From positions 52,432 to 116,431 of the forward strand of contig CALXXD010000004.1 in NCBI GenBank assembly GCA_944392595.1: a stretch of 64,000 bases of DNA, read 5' to 3'. Source of the stretch: an uncultured Alphaproteobacteria bacterium. Lineage in GTDB: Bacteria > Pseudomonadota > Alphaproteobacteria > Rs-D84. Of the stretch, positions 28,005 through 36,888 are shown piece by piece. How positions within the stretch are numbered: the stretch's first letter is position 1; each line of letters starts with the position of its first letter. The position numbers and the translations under genes are program-made. Under the pieces are notes generated by a model. The model had not been told where the DNA came from, did no database searches, and saw only the letters and a program-made list of their open reading frames with translations.

Positions 28005-31000
28005 TTATCCCTCGCCGTTTTCTTTGACCTCGGGCGAATTCATCATCGCAAAGTGCGCGATATATTTTTTCAATTCGCTGCGATAATGGTTGTTTTCCTT
28101 GGCTTCGGCCACCAACCGGTCAAAGTGCGGATTGGCCGCACGTGCCGCCGCAAAACGACTTTCTGTTTTCAAGAAATCTTCCAACGGCGTCGTTTCATCG
28201 ACATTCGAATCCATCGTCAGCGGACTGTGCCCATCCAAAATCAACGACGGGTCAAACCGATACAGCGGCCATGCGCCCGTGCTGACCTGTTGCGATTGGT
28301 GTTCTGGGCCATTTTGCAATGGGAAACCATGCGCGATACACGGCGCATACGCCAATATTATTGACGCTCCTGGGAATGCGGCCGCCTCGCGGAATGCGCG
28401 TATTGCCTGGGCTTGATTGGCACCCAATGCGATTTGCGCGACATACGCGCCCGACATCATGGCAATCATACCCAAATCTTTTTTGGCGTGCTCTTTCCCG
28501 CCAATGGCAAATTTCATACTTGCGCCGAACGGCGTAGCCTTGGATTGTTGGCCACCAGTGTTGGAATAACCTTCGGTATCCAAAACCAAGATATTAACAT
28601 TTTCGCCACTGTGCAAAACATGGTCCAAACCGCCGTATCCAATATCGTACGCCCAACCGTCGCCACCGATAATCCACACATATTTATCGACGATTTCACC
28701 GATTAAACTGCGCGCCATGGCCGCCCGTGGCGAATCGATTTTTTCCAATTTCGCGCGTAATTCAGTTTCGATTTCACGCTGTTTGTCTGGGTCGCGTTCC
28801 GCAAAGATTTCTTCGACGTTTGGAATATTTAACTCAAACAATAAACCTTTTAACGTATCGCGTTTTTGATTCAGCGCGATTCGCATACCCAAACCGTATT
28901 CAGCATTATCTTCGAATAATGAATTCGACCACGCAGGCCCACGCCCATTCGCATCCGCCGTCCAAGGCGTAGTCGGCAAATTCCCACCATATATCGACGA
29001 ACATCCCGTCGCATTTGCCACTATCATACGATCGCCAAACAAATGGGACATCATTTTAATATATGGTGTTTCGCCACACCCCGCGCAAGCACCCGGGAAT
29101 TCGAAATAATGCGGCAACAATTCAACATGCTTTGGAATATTCAGATTTAATTTTTCCCGCGGCATATCTGGGATTTTTTGCGCCGCATCGAATCGTTTTT
29201 GCTGGTCACCGGAATCACGCAGCGCCATCATAGACAATGCCTGGACCGGACAATTTTTCACGCAAACATTGCACCCCGTACAATCCGCTGGCGAAATATT
29301 TAACGTATAATACATGTTTTCGCCCAATTCAGGCGTTTTCATCGGCACAACAATTACGCCATCTGCGCGCGCACGTTCGGCCTCGTCCGCGGTCATAGCC
29401 TTGATACGAATCGCCGCATGCGGACACAGCATCGAACATTTACCGCACTGGATACATTTTTCCAAATCAACGGTTGCAACCCGGTCGGAAATCGCGCGCT
29501 TTTCGTATTTTGCGGTACCAACGGGATATTGCCCTGCCCCGAATTCACCATCAACACGGAAACGCGACACAGGAATTTCATCCCCACGTTGCGCCGCCAT
29601 TTCGCCCAACGTTCCAGCAATTTCGGCCGGTGCAGCACTTGTCATCGCCGGCACAAAATCAGGCGCAAAATTGGATACAGACGATGGCAATTTGTACTCG
29701 TGCAGATAATCCGCCGCCTTATCAACCGCGGCCCAGTTCGCCTGGACAACATCCATACCCTTTTTCTTGTATGTTTTTTCAATTGCAACCTTGGCACTGG
29801 TTGCGGCAACAGCCGGGTCAATAACATGCGTTAAATTAAAGAAGTTCAACATAATAAACGTGTTGATACGATTTCCCAACCCCAGTTCGGCCGCGGCTGA
29901 ATTCGCATCCAGGAAAAACACACGCGCACGAATTCGCATCAAATGTTCCTGGGTTTCACGTGGCAAATTCGCAAACGCGACATCGGGCGCCATGGATGTG
30001 TTAATCATCACAGTCCCGCCCGCGCGCAGCCCGCGGAATATATCAAAACGTTGTGCAATCATAAAATTCGAAACACTGATAAAATCAGCAACTTCGATTA
30101 AATATTGACTTTGAATTGGTTTATCCGAAAAACGTATATGCGACGCGGTCAGTCCGCCCGACTTTTTCGAATCATACACAGCATACGATTGCGGATATAA
30201 ATCAGAATTTTCCCCAACGATTTTAACGATGTTTTTAACCGCGCCAACCGTACCATCCGAACCAATACCGTACAGTATTGCCGTCTTGAAATTGTCATCC
30301 TGGACGGAAAACGCAGGATCTGTTTTCAACGACAAACCGGTCAAATCATCTTCGATACCGACTGTAAAATTATGATGCAAAGTTTCGCGCATCAGATTTT
30401 CAAACACAGCCTTGACATCGCGCGGCTTGAATTCTTTTGATCCCAAACCATAACGCCCACCGAATACAGCGGCCTTGTCCCCAACAACCGTTTTAACATC
30501 TTGATACAGCGGTTCGCCCAAAGAACCCGGTTCTTTACATCTGTCCAAAACGGCAATACGTTTAACAGACTTTGGCAAAGCCGCCAAAAACGCATCACGT
30601 GGGAATGGACGGAACAAATGCACTTTTAACAATCCCAATCCGGCCGGCAAATGCGCCATAGTTTCTTCGATTGTTTCGCATGCACTGCCCATTGCGACGA
30701 TAACATTTTCAGCATTCGGATCACCAACATAATCGACCAAGTTATATTTGCGCCCCGTCAGTTTTGCAAACTTATCCATACATTCTTGAACAATTTCTGG
30801 TGTTTTCGCATACAGCGGGTTTGCGGCCTCGCGTCCTTGGAAAAACACATCGGGATTTTGTGCAGTTCCACGAATCGTCGGATGATCAGGCGTCATCCCG
30901 CGCGCACGATTTGCCAAAATTAAATCATCAGGCAACATTTCGCGCAACACATCGTCTTCTATACGCGTCAGTCGTGATTCTTCGTGACTGGTGCGGAACC

Positions 31001-31511
31001 CATCAAAGAAATGTAAAAACGGCACACGCGCGCGCAGCGTTGCGGCATGCGCAATTGCCGCCAAATCATGCGCCTGTTGCACATTATGACTGGACAACAA
31101 GGCAAAACCAGTTTGCCGCACAGACATAACATCGCTGTGATCACCAAATATAGACAACGCATGCGTTGCCAAAGCGCGCGCCGCAACATGCATCACGAAC
31201 GGCGTTTGTTCGCCTGCGATTTTGTACATATTCGGAATCATTAACAACAATCCTTGGGACGCCGTAAAAGTCGTCGCCAAAGATCCCATTTGCAACGCAC
31301 CGTGCATCGCACCTGCGGCCCCGCCCTCGGATTGCATTTCAATTATTTGCGGAATCGCGCCCCAGATATTTTTTTTATGCTGGAACGACCATTCGTCCGC
31401 CAATTCGCCCATAGTACTGCTGGGGGTGATTGGATAAATTGCCGCGAAATCAACGCATCTGTACGCGACATCAGCCGCCGCCCAGTTTCCATCAACAATT
31501 AAATTTGCCAT
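28005..31511 (-). CDS. nifJ: pyruvate:ferredoxin (flavodoxin) oxidoreductase
   Basis: 1168 residues, the full single-chain form. In order: pyrimidine-binding/TPP domain I (AIYPITPSSTMGELADEW), the gamma domain (GIGSDGTVGAVKN), two [4Fe-4S] ferredoxin motifs (CIQCGKCSMLCPHA and CTGCNVCVKNCPVQ, about 690-760), then the TPP domain with GACAGCGETPY and GGDGWAYDIGYGG. It oxidises pyruvate with CoA to acetyl-CoA and CO2, reducing ferredoxin or flavodoxin. The enzyme is oxygen-sensitive in most hosts and suggests an anaerobic life. It stands alone, with its own terminator. Confidence 0.97.
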   Translation of the reverse strand: MANLIVDGNWAAADVAYRCVDFAAIYPITPSSTMGELADEWSFQHKKNIWGAIPQIIEMQSEGGAAGAMHGALQMGSLATTFTASQGLLLMIPNMYKIAGEQTPFVMHVAARALATHALSIFGDHSDVMSVRQTGFALLSSHNVQQAHDLAAIAHAATLRARVPFLHFFDGFRTSHEESRLTRIEDDVLREMLPDDLILANRARGMTPDHPTIRGTAQNPDVFFQGREAANPLYAKTPEIVQECMDKFAKLTGRKYNLVDYVGDPNAENVIVAMGSACETIEETMAHLPAGLGLLKVHLFRPFPRDAFLAALPKSVKRIAVLDRCKEPGSLGEPLYQDVKTVVGDKAAVFGGRYGLGSKEFKPRDVKAVFENLMRETLHHNFTVGIEDDLTGLSLKTDPAFSVQDDNFKTAILYGIGSDGTVGAVKNIVKIVGENSDLYPQSYAVYDSKKSGGLTASHIRFSDKPIQSQYLIEVADFISVSNFMIAQRFDIFRGLRAGGTVMINTSMAPDVAFANLPRETQEHLMRIRARVFFLDANSAAAELGLGNRINTFIMLNFFNLTHVIDPAVAATSAKVAIEKTYKKKGMDVVQANWAAVDKAADYLHEYKLPSSVSNFAPDFVPAMTSAAPAEIAGTLGEMAAQRGDEIPVSRFRVDGEFGAGQYPVGTAKYEKRAISDRVATVDLEKCIQCGKCSMLCPHAAIRIKAMTADEAERARADGVIVVPMKTPELGENMYYTLNISPADCTGCNVCVKNCPVQALSMMALRDSGDQQKRFDAAQKIPDMPREKLNLNIPKHVELLPHYFEFPGACAGCGETPYIKMMSHLFGDRMIVANATGCSSIYGGNLPTTPWTADANGRGPAWSNSLFEDNAEYGLGMRIALNQKRDTLKGLLFELNIPNVEEIFAERDPDKQREIETELRAKLEKIDSPRAAMARSLIGEIVDKYVWIIGGDGWAYDIGYGGLDHVLHSGENVNILVLDTEGYSNTGGQQSKATPFGASMKFAIGGKEHAKKDLGMIAMMSGAYVAQIALGANQAQAIRAFREAAAFPGASIILAYAPCIAHGFPLQNGPEHQSQQVSTGAWPLYRFDPSLILDGHSPLTMDSNVDETTPLEDFLKTESRFAAARAANPHFDRLVAEAKENNHYRSELKKYIAHFAMMNSPEVKENGEG

Positions 31512-31654
31512 TTTTTATTCCTGTTCCCTTTTATAAAAATTCGTACAGGCCATATCATACCCCCATTTTATCCCCAAGGCAAGACTTATAAAACACATTG
31601 ACAAACCGTTATTTTTGTACCATAATCACAAAAAATATAACCAGGAGTTTTAAT

Positions 31655-32371
31655 ATGCAACAACCTGAATCCAAAAGACCACAAAGACGTGCATTGCCTG
31701 AAATATTGAACCGCAGCGGCCAGAAAAACTACATTTCTGGTAACAAAGTTTTTATTTTGGGTCAGATTGATAACACATCATGCAACGAACTGATTGGTAA
31801 TTTAAGCAATCTGGTGGATTCACTTGATTGGGTTCCATTATATGAATTGAATCTGGCGAAACTGCAAAGTCCATACTTATTCTTCCCCGACCCAAGTGAT
31901 TGCCCTGTGATTGACATATATTTGGATTCGCCGGGTGGTTCTATGTCAACAACCAAAAGCATAATGACATTATTGAACTTGGCGCGAAACAAAGGCGCAA
32001 TTATCCGCACAATGGTTATGGGTACGGCCGCATCCTGCGCCAGCATAATCGCAGTCCAGGGCACACCCGGATTTCGTACGATGTATGAACAATCGTATAA
32101 TTTGATTCATTATGGTTACTCGGTATATGACGTGGACAAGCCCACAGAAATAGACAAAGCAGCAAAGTATGAAAAAGAAATGCGTAAAAATTTCTTTGCA
32201 CCGTATTTGCAATATACACAATTGACCCAAAACGAATTGGATGAATTGCAAAAAACAGAATACAGCATGTTATCTGCGCGCGAATGTTTGCGCCACGGAA
32301 TGTGCGATTGGATTTTGATGCCTGATGGTAAATTCGTAAAACGCAGAATCACAAAACAAAAAACACGATAA
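31655..32371 (+). CDS. ClpP-like serine protease
   Basis: 238 residues from the ATG at 31655 (AGGAG seven bases upstream). Clp protease fold: DIYLDSPGGSMSTTKSI, nucleophile Ser127 in MGTAASCAS, His152 in NLIHYGY, and a C-terminal LSARECLRHGMCDWIL matching the ClpP ending (A-x-E-A-x-x-x-G-L-I-D). Standard ClpP is about 200 residues; this one has an N-terminal extension and an insertion after the first beta strands. It may be a secondary ClpP or a TepA-like relative rather than the main housekeeping copy. A terminator follows. Confidence 0.8.
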   Translation: MQQPESKRPQRRALPEILNRSGQKNYISGNKVFILGQIDNTSCNELIGNLSNLVDSLDWVPLYELNLAKLQSPYLFFPDPSDCPVIDIYLDSPGGSMSTTKSIMTLLNLARNKGAIIRTMVMGTAASCASIIAVQGTPGFRTMYEQSYNLIHYGYSVYDVDKPTEIDKAAKYEKEMRKNFFAPYLQYTQLTQNELDELQKTEYSMLSARECLRHGMCDWILMPDGKFVKRRITKQKTR

Positions 32372-32396
32372 ACAACGGGGCATACGCCCCGTTGTT
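32372..32396 (+). terminator. terminator of the ClpP-like gene
   Basis: ACAACGGGG/CCCCGTTGT stem with a 7-base loop, immediately after the stop codon, followed by TTGTTACT. Confidence 0.7.
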
Positions 32397-32397
32397 T

Positions 32398-32545
32398 GTT
32401 ACTCCGCGCCCTTGTCATTCCCGCGCCCGGGGTCCCCGCAAACAAAGTTTGCGTGGGTGGAATCCGGGCGGGGGGTGTCGTGCAAAGCACGACGGGGGGT
32501 GGGGTTTATCACCCGAAGCCTTGGCGAAGGATGAGAACACGAGTA
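32398..32545. repeat. composite GC-rich intergenic repeat block 2
   Basis: One copy of the GC-rich module (GCAAACAAAGTTTGC dyad, a GTCGTG/CACGAC dyad, TCACCCGAAGCC and ACGAGTAAC endings). Here the second dyad carries matching changes on both arms compared with other copies (GTCGTG/CACGAC against GTCGCG/CGCGAC). It begins with TTGTCATTCCCG, a partial end of a palindromic element. Not coding. Confidence 0.75.
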
Positions 32546-32548
32546 ACT

Positions 32549-32574
32549 AAAACGCCCCATCGGGGCGTTTTTTA
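32549..32574. terminator. terminator hairpin at the ctpA 3' end
   Basis: AAACGCCCC/GGGGCGTTT stem. The longest T-tract is on the plus strand, but the hairpin directly abuts the ctpA stop, so it probably serves the minus strand too. Confidence 0.7.
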
Positions 32575-33984
32575 TTCCGCTTCATCTTCTGATAACGCAT
32601 CACCCTCATCCGATTCTGATGCGGCAATACTTTCTGGTGTTGCGGGGATTAAATCGGCGTGCGCCTGTAATTTAACCATCGCGCGCACCATATCCATCGC
32701 ACGTTGCAATTGGTAATCCAGCGCATCTTTTTCTTCATCTGTTAATTCTTTATCATCGTCATCAGATTTATCTTTATCCTTTTTCTCGGCTTCTTCATTT
32801 TTCAATGAATTTTTGAAAGACGCCTCGGAATACAGACTTTCGCGCCGTTCCAAAACCTCTACTTTACTTTGCAGAACTTCTATATCCGGAGTAATGCCCT
32901 CGTTCTGGATGGAACGCCCCGACGGTGTATAGTAACGCGCAATTGTAATATGTATCGCCGTACCATCCCCCAGTGGTTTTTGCTGTTGCACACTGCCCTT
33001 GCCGAACGATTGAGACCCCATAACCAACGCGCGCCCATTATCCTGTAATGCACCTGCAACAATCTCGGACGCGGATGCAGACCCATGATTTATTAACACC
33101 ACCACAGGTTTGCCATTTGCCAAATCGCCGGGCGCGGCAAAATTACGTTCTATATCAGTCGGTCGTTTGCCACGTGTTGAAACAATTTCGCCCGAATCCA
33201 AAAACGCATCTGCCACATCGATTGCGGCGGTTAAATATCCGCCTGGGTTATTACGCACATCCAAGACATATCCGATAACGTCTTTGTCCTCTAACTTTTC
33301 CAGTGCTTTATTCAATTCTTTGGCGGTTGTCGCACCAAAATCAGATATACGAATATATCCGATTTTATCGGCATCTTCATCATCTTCGAACCCAGCCATC
33401 TTTTTTTCTTCAAACTTGACCGATTCCACTTTAATAATCGCACGTTTTAATGTAATTGTTCGCGGTTCTTCGCCTTCGGATATAACGGTTAATTTCACCT
33501 TGGTTCCGGGCCGCCCCTTCATTTTTTTAGTCGCCTGATTCAATGTTAAATCAAACACAGGCTCGTCATCAATGTGTGTGATATAATCGCCGGCCTTTAT
33601 CCCCGCGCGTTCCGCCGGCGTATCATCAATCGGCGAAATCACGCGCACTGCGCCACGGTCGCTTGTAATTTGAATACCCAACCCGCCGAATTTGCCCAGT
33701 GATTTATCATTAAATTCTTTGAAATCATCGGCCGACAAATAAGACGAATGCGGATCCAACGCCTGTAACATGCCATTCATTGCGGCTTCCAGCATTTTTT
33801 TCTCGTCCGCTTCTTCGACAAAATTATCACGCGCAGTTTCAAACACCAACGCCAATTTTTTCAACTGTTCGTAAATTTGTTCATCAGTCAAATGTTCCAC
33901 AGGCTCGTCATCTTTGGCCTTGTCCGCGCCATACGCAACAACCGGCATTAACAAAGCCACCAAAACCAAGAATTTTTTCAACAT
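32572..33984 (-). CDS. ctpA: carboxy-terminal processing protease (S41)
   Basis: 470 residues. A signal peptide (FLVLVALLMPVVAYG), an S41 N-terminal helix region with LDPHSSYLSADDF, a PDZ domain (about 95-180: GGLGIQITSDRGAVRVISP, AGIKAGDYITHIDDEPV), and the protease core with NHGSASASEIVAGAL (Ser306 region) and SFGKGSVQQ (general-base Lys). The C-terminus is Asp/Glu/Lys-rich and unusually long. CtpA proteases trim periplasmic proteins and often act with cell-wall hydrolase systems. In many alphaproteobacteria it follows envC; here two foreign-looking genes lie between them. Confidence 0.94.
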   Translation of the reverse strand: MLKKFLVLVALLMPVVAYGADKAKDDEPVEHLTDEQIYEQLKKLALVFETARDNFVEEADEKKMLEAAMNGMLQALDPHSSYLSADDFKEFNDKSLGKFGGLGIQITSDRGAVRVISPIDDTPAERAGIKAGDYITHIDDEPVFDLTLNQATKKMKGRPGTKVKLTVISEGEEPRTITLKRAIIKVESVKFEEKKMAGFEDDEDADKIGYIRISDFGATTAKELNKALEKLEDKDVIGYVLDVRNNPGGYLTAAIDVADAFLDSGEIVSTRGKRPTDIERNFAAPGDLANGKPVVVLINHGSASASEIVAGALQDNGRALVMGSQSFGKGSVQQQKPLGDGTAIHITIARYYTPSGRSIQNEGITPDIEVLQSKVEVLERRESLYSEASFKNSLKNEEAEKKDKDKSDDDDKELTDEEKDALDYQLQRAMDMVRAMVKLQAHADLIPATPESIAASESDEGDALSEDEAE

Positions 33985-34094
33985 TATGATTCCTTTCGTA
34001 ACTGCATTAATATATCACCACCAACCATAGAACAAAATCCCCCGCCCCGCAAGCCCGTTTTTGAATATTTTACATACTGAAATTACACAAAAAC

Positions 34095-34122
34095 TTGACA
34101 AAATTGTATTTTGGGCTATATT
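34095..34122 (+). promoter_or_regulatory. strong sigma70-type promoter of the Fic-like/kinase cassette
   Basis: Perfect TTGACA, 16-base spacer, TATATT, with a start near 34129. This rules out the upstream in-frame start at 34111 for the Fic-like gene. Confidence 0.65.
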
Positions 34123-34143
34123 TATAACAAAGCGGGGTATGCC

Positions 34144-34863
34144 ATGCGCAAAAGCGACATAAAAGAACAAATAGAATCAAACAAAGAAATCATCACCGAA
34201 TTGTCTTCGGGCGCAAAGTCATGCACCCGGCTGAACAATATGGGTTGGATGCACAGTGAATTGATTCATGAAACTGAAACCTTGTTTCAATATCCGAACT
34301 ATATGCCGCCCGAAGAAAAAGAATACCATCTGAATTACATACACATTGGCAATCTGGGACGCGCATGGAATTACATCACGCGTAACAAAAAAACGCCAAT
34401 TGATAATTATCAAATTCGCCAACTGCACCGTATTTTGTCAAAAAACACCGACATCAAAGGGGGCGAATACAGATTTTCAGACGCATTCATTGAACAATTA
34501 CAATGTGATGCGCCAACATATCATATAATGTTGCAACGGCTGGGCGACATTGAATATAACATCAACAATTCAAACATGCCTGTTTTAATACGTGCATTTA
34601 ATACTCATTTTGACATTGTTTATGCCCAACCATTCAATGATTTTAACAAACGTGTTGCACGCCTGACCATGAATTGGTTTTTAATGCAAAATAACTATAC
34701 GCCAATATTCTTTAACAAAAAATCAGACAACCGCGATTATATGGTTGCGCTGTACCATCGCGCACACGAAGATTATAAATCGTATTCGTATTACATGTAC
34801 AAATGTATGCTGCGCACACAAAAAGATATTATACAATTAATAAAAAAATCCAAGGGGATGTAA
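34144..34863 (+). CDS. degenerate Fic-domain-like protein
   Basis: 239 residues. The C-terminal half has the Fic layout: a helix leading to FDIVYAQPFNDFNKRVARL and then TMNWFLMQNNYTPI, matching the classical HPFxxGNGRxxRL region. The catalytic His is Gln (Q162) and the GNGR turn is DFNKR, so nucleotide transfer by the standard mechanism is unlikely. The N-terminus (SGAKSCTRLNNMG) resembles no inhibitor motif with certainty. Fic proteins attach AMP or other groups to target proteins. First gene of a two-gene cassette under its own promoter. Confidence 0.55.
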   Translation: MRKSDIKEQIESNKEIITELSSGAKSCTRLNNMGWMHSELIHETETLFQYPNYMPPEEKEYHLNYIHIGNLGRAWNYITRNKKTPIDNYQIRQLHRILSKNTDIKGGEYRFSDAFIEQLQCDAPTYHIMLQRLGDIEYNINNSNMPVLIRAFNTHFDIVYAQPFNDFNKRVARLTMNWFLMQNNYTPIFFNKKSDNRDYMVALYHRAHEDYKSYSYYMYKCMLRTQKDIIQLIKKSKGM

Positions 34864-34869
34864 TAATAT

Positions 34870-35796
34870 ATGACGTCAATCATCAAAAATCTTAAAAACC
34901 ACGGCCGCGAAACGTATGCGGTTTATTATGGGGATGAATTCGTACTGAAACGCCCCCTGCCGACTTTTGATGAAGAAACAAAAAACAAATGGCTTGCAAA
35001 ACAGCATCACACAAAATCCATTATTGATGAAATTCGCGAAGTAAAAAATCCTTTATATAATATCCCGTCTATGAAATTCATCAATGACGAAGAATATCAG
35101 ATTTTGGAAGAACGCGCCCCCGGCGTTCCATTGACATCTGATGTATATAACAGTCTTACCAAACGCCAACAATTTGAAATTATAAACAGCGTCGCCAGTT
35201 TCTTGGTTGATATGAACGAATTAAAACCCGTTGGTCCAACACAAAAATATCATATAAAATACGAGTTAAAATTCAATCGTCTGACTAATTTTATCGACAA
35301 TAAAATGTCGTTGTGGTTCAATGCGGGCGAAGTAAAACAAATGGCGCGCATTCGGGATAAAATCGGTACATTTGAATACGAAACACGCACCGCTTGGTCG
35401 CACGCAGACATCAATCCAGGCAACGTGTTATACGACCCGAACACCAGCAAAATTTCATTTATCGATTTTGCCGAAGCCGGGTATAAATACATATACCGTG
35501 ATATTTTCGCACCATTGCAAATTGAACTGGATATTTACAAGCGCGTGTATGAGGTATATTGTAAATTACACGACAAAAATTTATACCCCATGCCCAGCCT
35601 TAAAAACGACACTTTGCGCGAAATTATGAAATACCGCATTATGGTTGTTTGGTTGCGTCGATTTATCAAAGCATCCGATGATTTACGAATAAATCCATCC
35701 GGTAAAAAAAGCGCAGATAATAACACAGAAAAAATCGCCTTTATGCGCCAACAAATGCAGAACTTTATCGATTTGGAAAAACAAATCGCCCGATAA
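34870..35796 (+). CDS. APH-family phosphotransferase-like protein
   Basis: 308 residues with the kinase-like fold of aminoglycoside phosphotransferases: VYYGDEFVLKRPL (nucleotide Lys region), HADINPGNVLYD (about 178-189, catalytic loop with Asp and Asn), and SFIDFAEAGYKYIYRDI (metal-binding Asp). It starts six bases after the Fic-like gene and ends 12 bases from the convergent envC stop. Different from the kinase at 7943 in sequence but of the same superfamily. The substrate may be a small molecule or its neighbour's product. Confidence 0.65.
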   Translation: MTSIIKNLKNHGRETYAVYYGDEFVLKRPLPTFDEETKNKWLAKQHHTKSIIDEIREVKNPLYNIPSMKFINDEEYQILEERAPGVPLTSDVYNSLTKRQQFEIINSVASFLVDMNELKPVGPTQKYHIKYELKFNRLTNFIDNKMSLWFNAGEVKQMARIRDKIGTFEYETRTAWSHADINPGNVLYDPNTSKISFIDFAEAGYKYIYRDIFAPLQIELDIYKRVYEVYCKLHDKNLYPMPSLKNDTLREIMKYRIMVVWLRRFIKASDDLRINPSGKKSADNNTEKIAFMRQQMQNFIDLEKQIAR

Positions 35797-35808
35797 CGAA
35801 CCGCTTTA

Positions 35809-36888
35809 TCAATCTTCTTCGCGGAACAAACGCGCCGGATCAACAGCTTTATCGCCACGACGAACTTCCAGATACATCTCGGACTTATCGGAATCCATAC
35901 GCCCAATGGGCTCGCCGGCCAAAACCTCTTGCCCAACCATCACGCTTATTTCGCCCAAATTTGTCATAACGGTATTATATCCATTTTTATGCGACATAAT
36001 AACCACCCGACCAAAGCCTTTGAATCTGTCGGCGAATTTGACTGTGCCATCCGCGGGCGCCATAACCAAAGCATCCCCACGCACACGAATACGCCATCCA
36101 TCGGATTTCAATCCCAACGCAGATTTTTCACCGAAATGCACAACAACGCGCCCACGTACAGGCTTGTTCAATTTACGAATTGAAAAACGTGAATCACCCG
36201 ACATTTCCGTACTCCCCACGCCGGCCATCAGTTCAGATATAGTCTTTGCACGCGCCGACAAATCGCGCAATTTTTTTTGCAAATCAGATTGCTGGTTTCG
36301 TAACTTTTGATTTTGCGCCGAACGCGTACGCAACAATTTATCCAGTTCGTCTTTTTCATCGGCGTAACGTTTGGCGGTTCGATCCAGTTTTTCTTTTTCG
36401 ACGGCACGTGCATTGCGAATTTCTGCCAATTCACGAATCTGTTCGGTCGCGCGCGCAATTTCAGAATCAAAATTATCCGCCGCCCCAGATAATATCGCAG
36501 ATGTCAAAACATAATCCCGCATATTTTCAGAATCAAAATTTGGATGCGACGCAACGAATAAAATCGTCGCAGCAGCATCGGCAATTCGTTCCCGGTTTTG
36601 CTGTAATTCTGATTCCAACTTGTCACGTTGGGCGTCCAACTCTTGAATTTTTTTTGCAACTGCACTGCGTTGTTCTTCCAACACACTAACTTTATCGGCG
36701 GCGCGCACCAATTTCTTTTTTGTGGAATCAATTTCACGCTGGGACGTTTTAACTTGCTGTGAAATTTTTTTATTTTGCTGTTCTGTTTTTTTAATTTGCG
36801 CCTGGATGTTGGCCAATTCGTTGGCGGCAACAGCCGGCTGGGTCGTCGCCATAAATCCAACCAACAAAACAGCAAATATTTTTTTCAT
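35809..36888 (-). CDS. envC: EnvC-like murein hydrolase activator
   Basis: 359 residues. Signal peptide (FAVLLVGFMATTQPAVAA), a long coiled coil (about 25-230, Gln/Lys/Arg/Glu-rich) and a C-terminal LytM/M23-type domain (GRVVVHFGEKSALGL, APADGTVKFADRFKGFGRVVIMSHKNGYNTV, YLEVRRGDKAVDPARLF). Metal-binding His residues of active M23 enzymes are missing at the expected places, as in EnvC, which activates amidases at the septum instead of cutting peptidoglycan itself. The ATG overlaps the tyrS stop (TGATG), so they are coupled. Confidence 0.85.
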   Translation of the reverse strand: MKKIFAVLLVGFMATTQPAVAANELANIQAQIKKTEQQNKKISQQVKTSQREIDSTKKKLVRAADKVSVLEEQRSAVAKKIQELDAQRDKLESELQQNRERIADAAATILFVASHPNFDSENMRDYVLTSAILSGAADNFDSEIARATEQIRELAEIRNARAVEKEKLDRTAKRYADEKDELDKLLRTRSAQNQKLRNQQSDLQKKLRDLSARAKTISELMAGVGSTEMSGDSRFSIRKLNKPVRGRVVVHFGEKSALGLKSDGWRIRVRGDALVMAPADGTVKFADRFKGFGRVVIMSHKNGYNTVMTNLGEISVMVGQEVLAGEPIGRMDSDKSEMYLEVRRGDKAVDPARLFREED

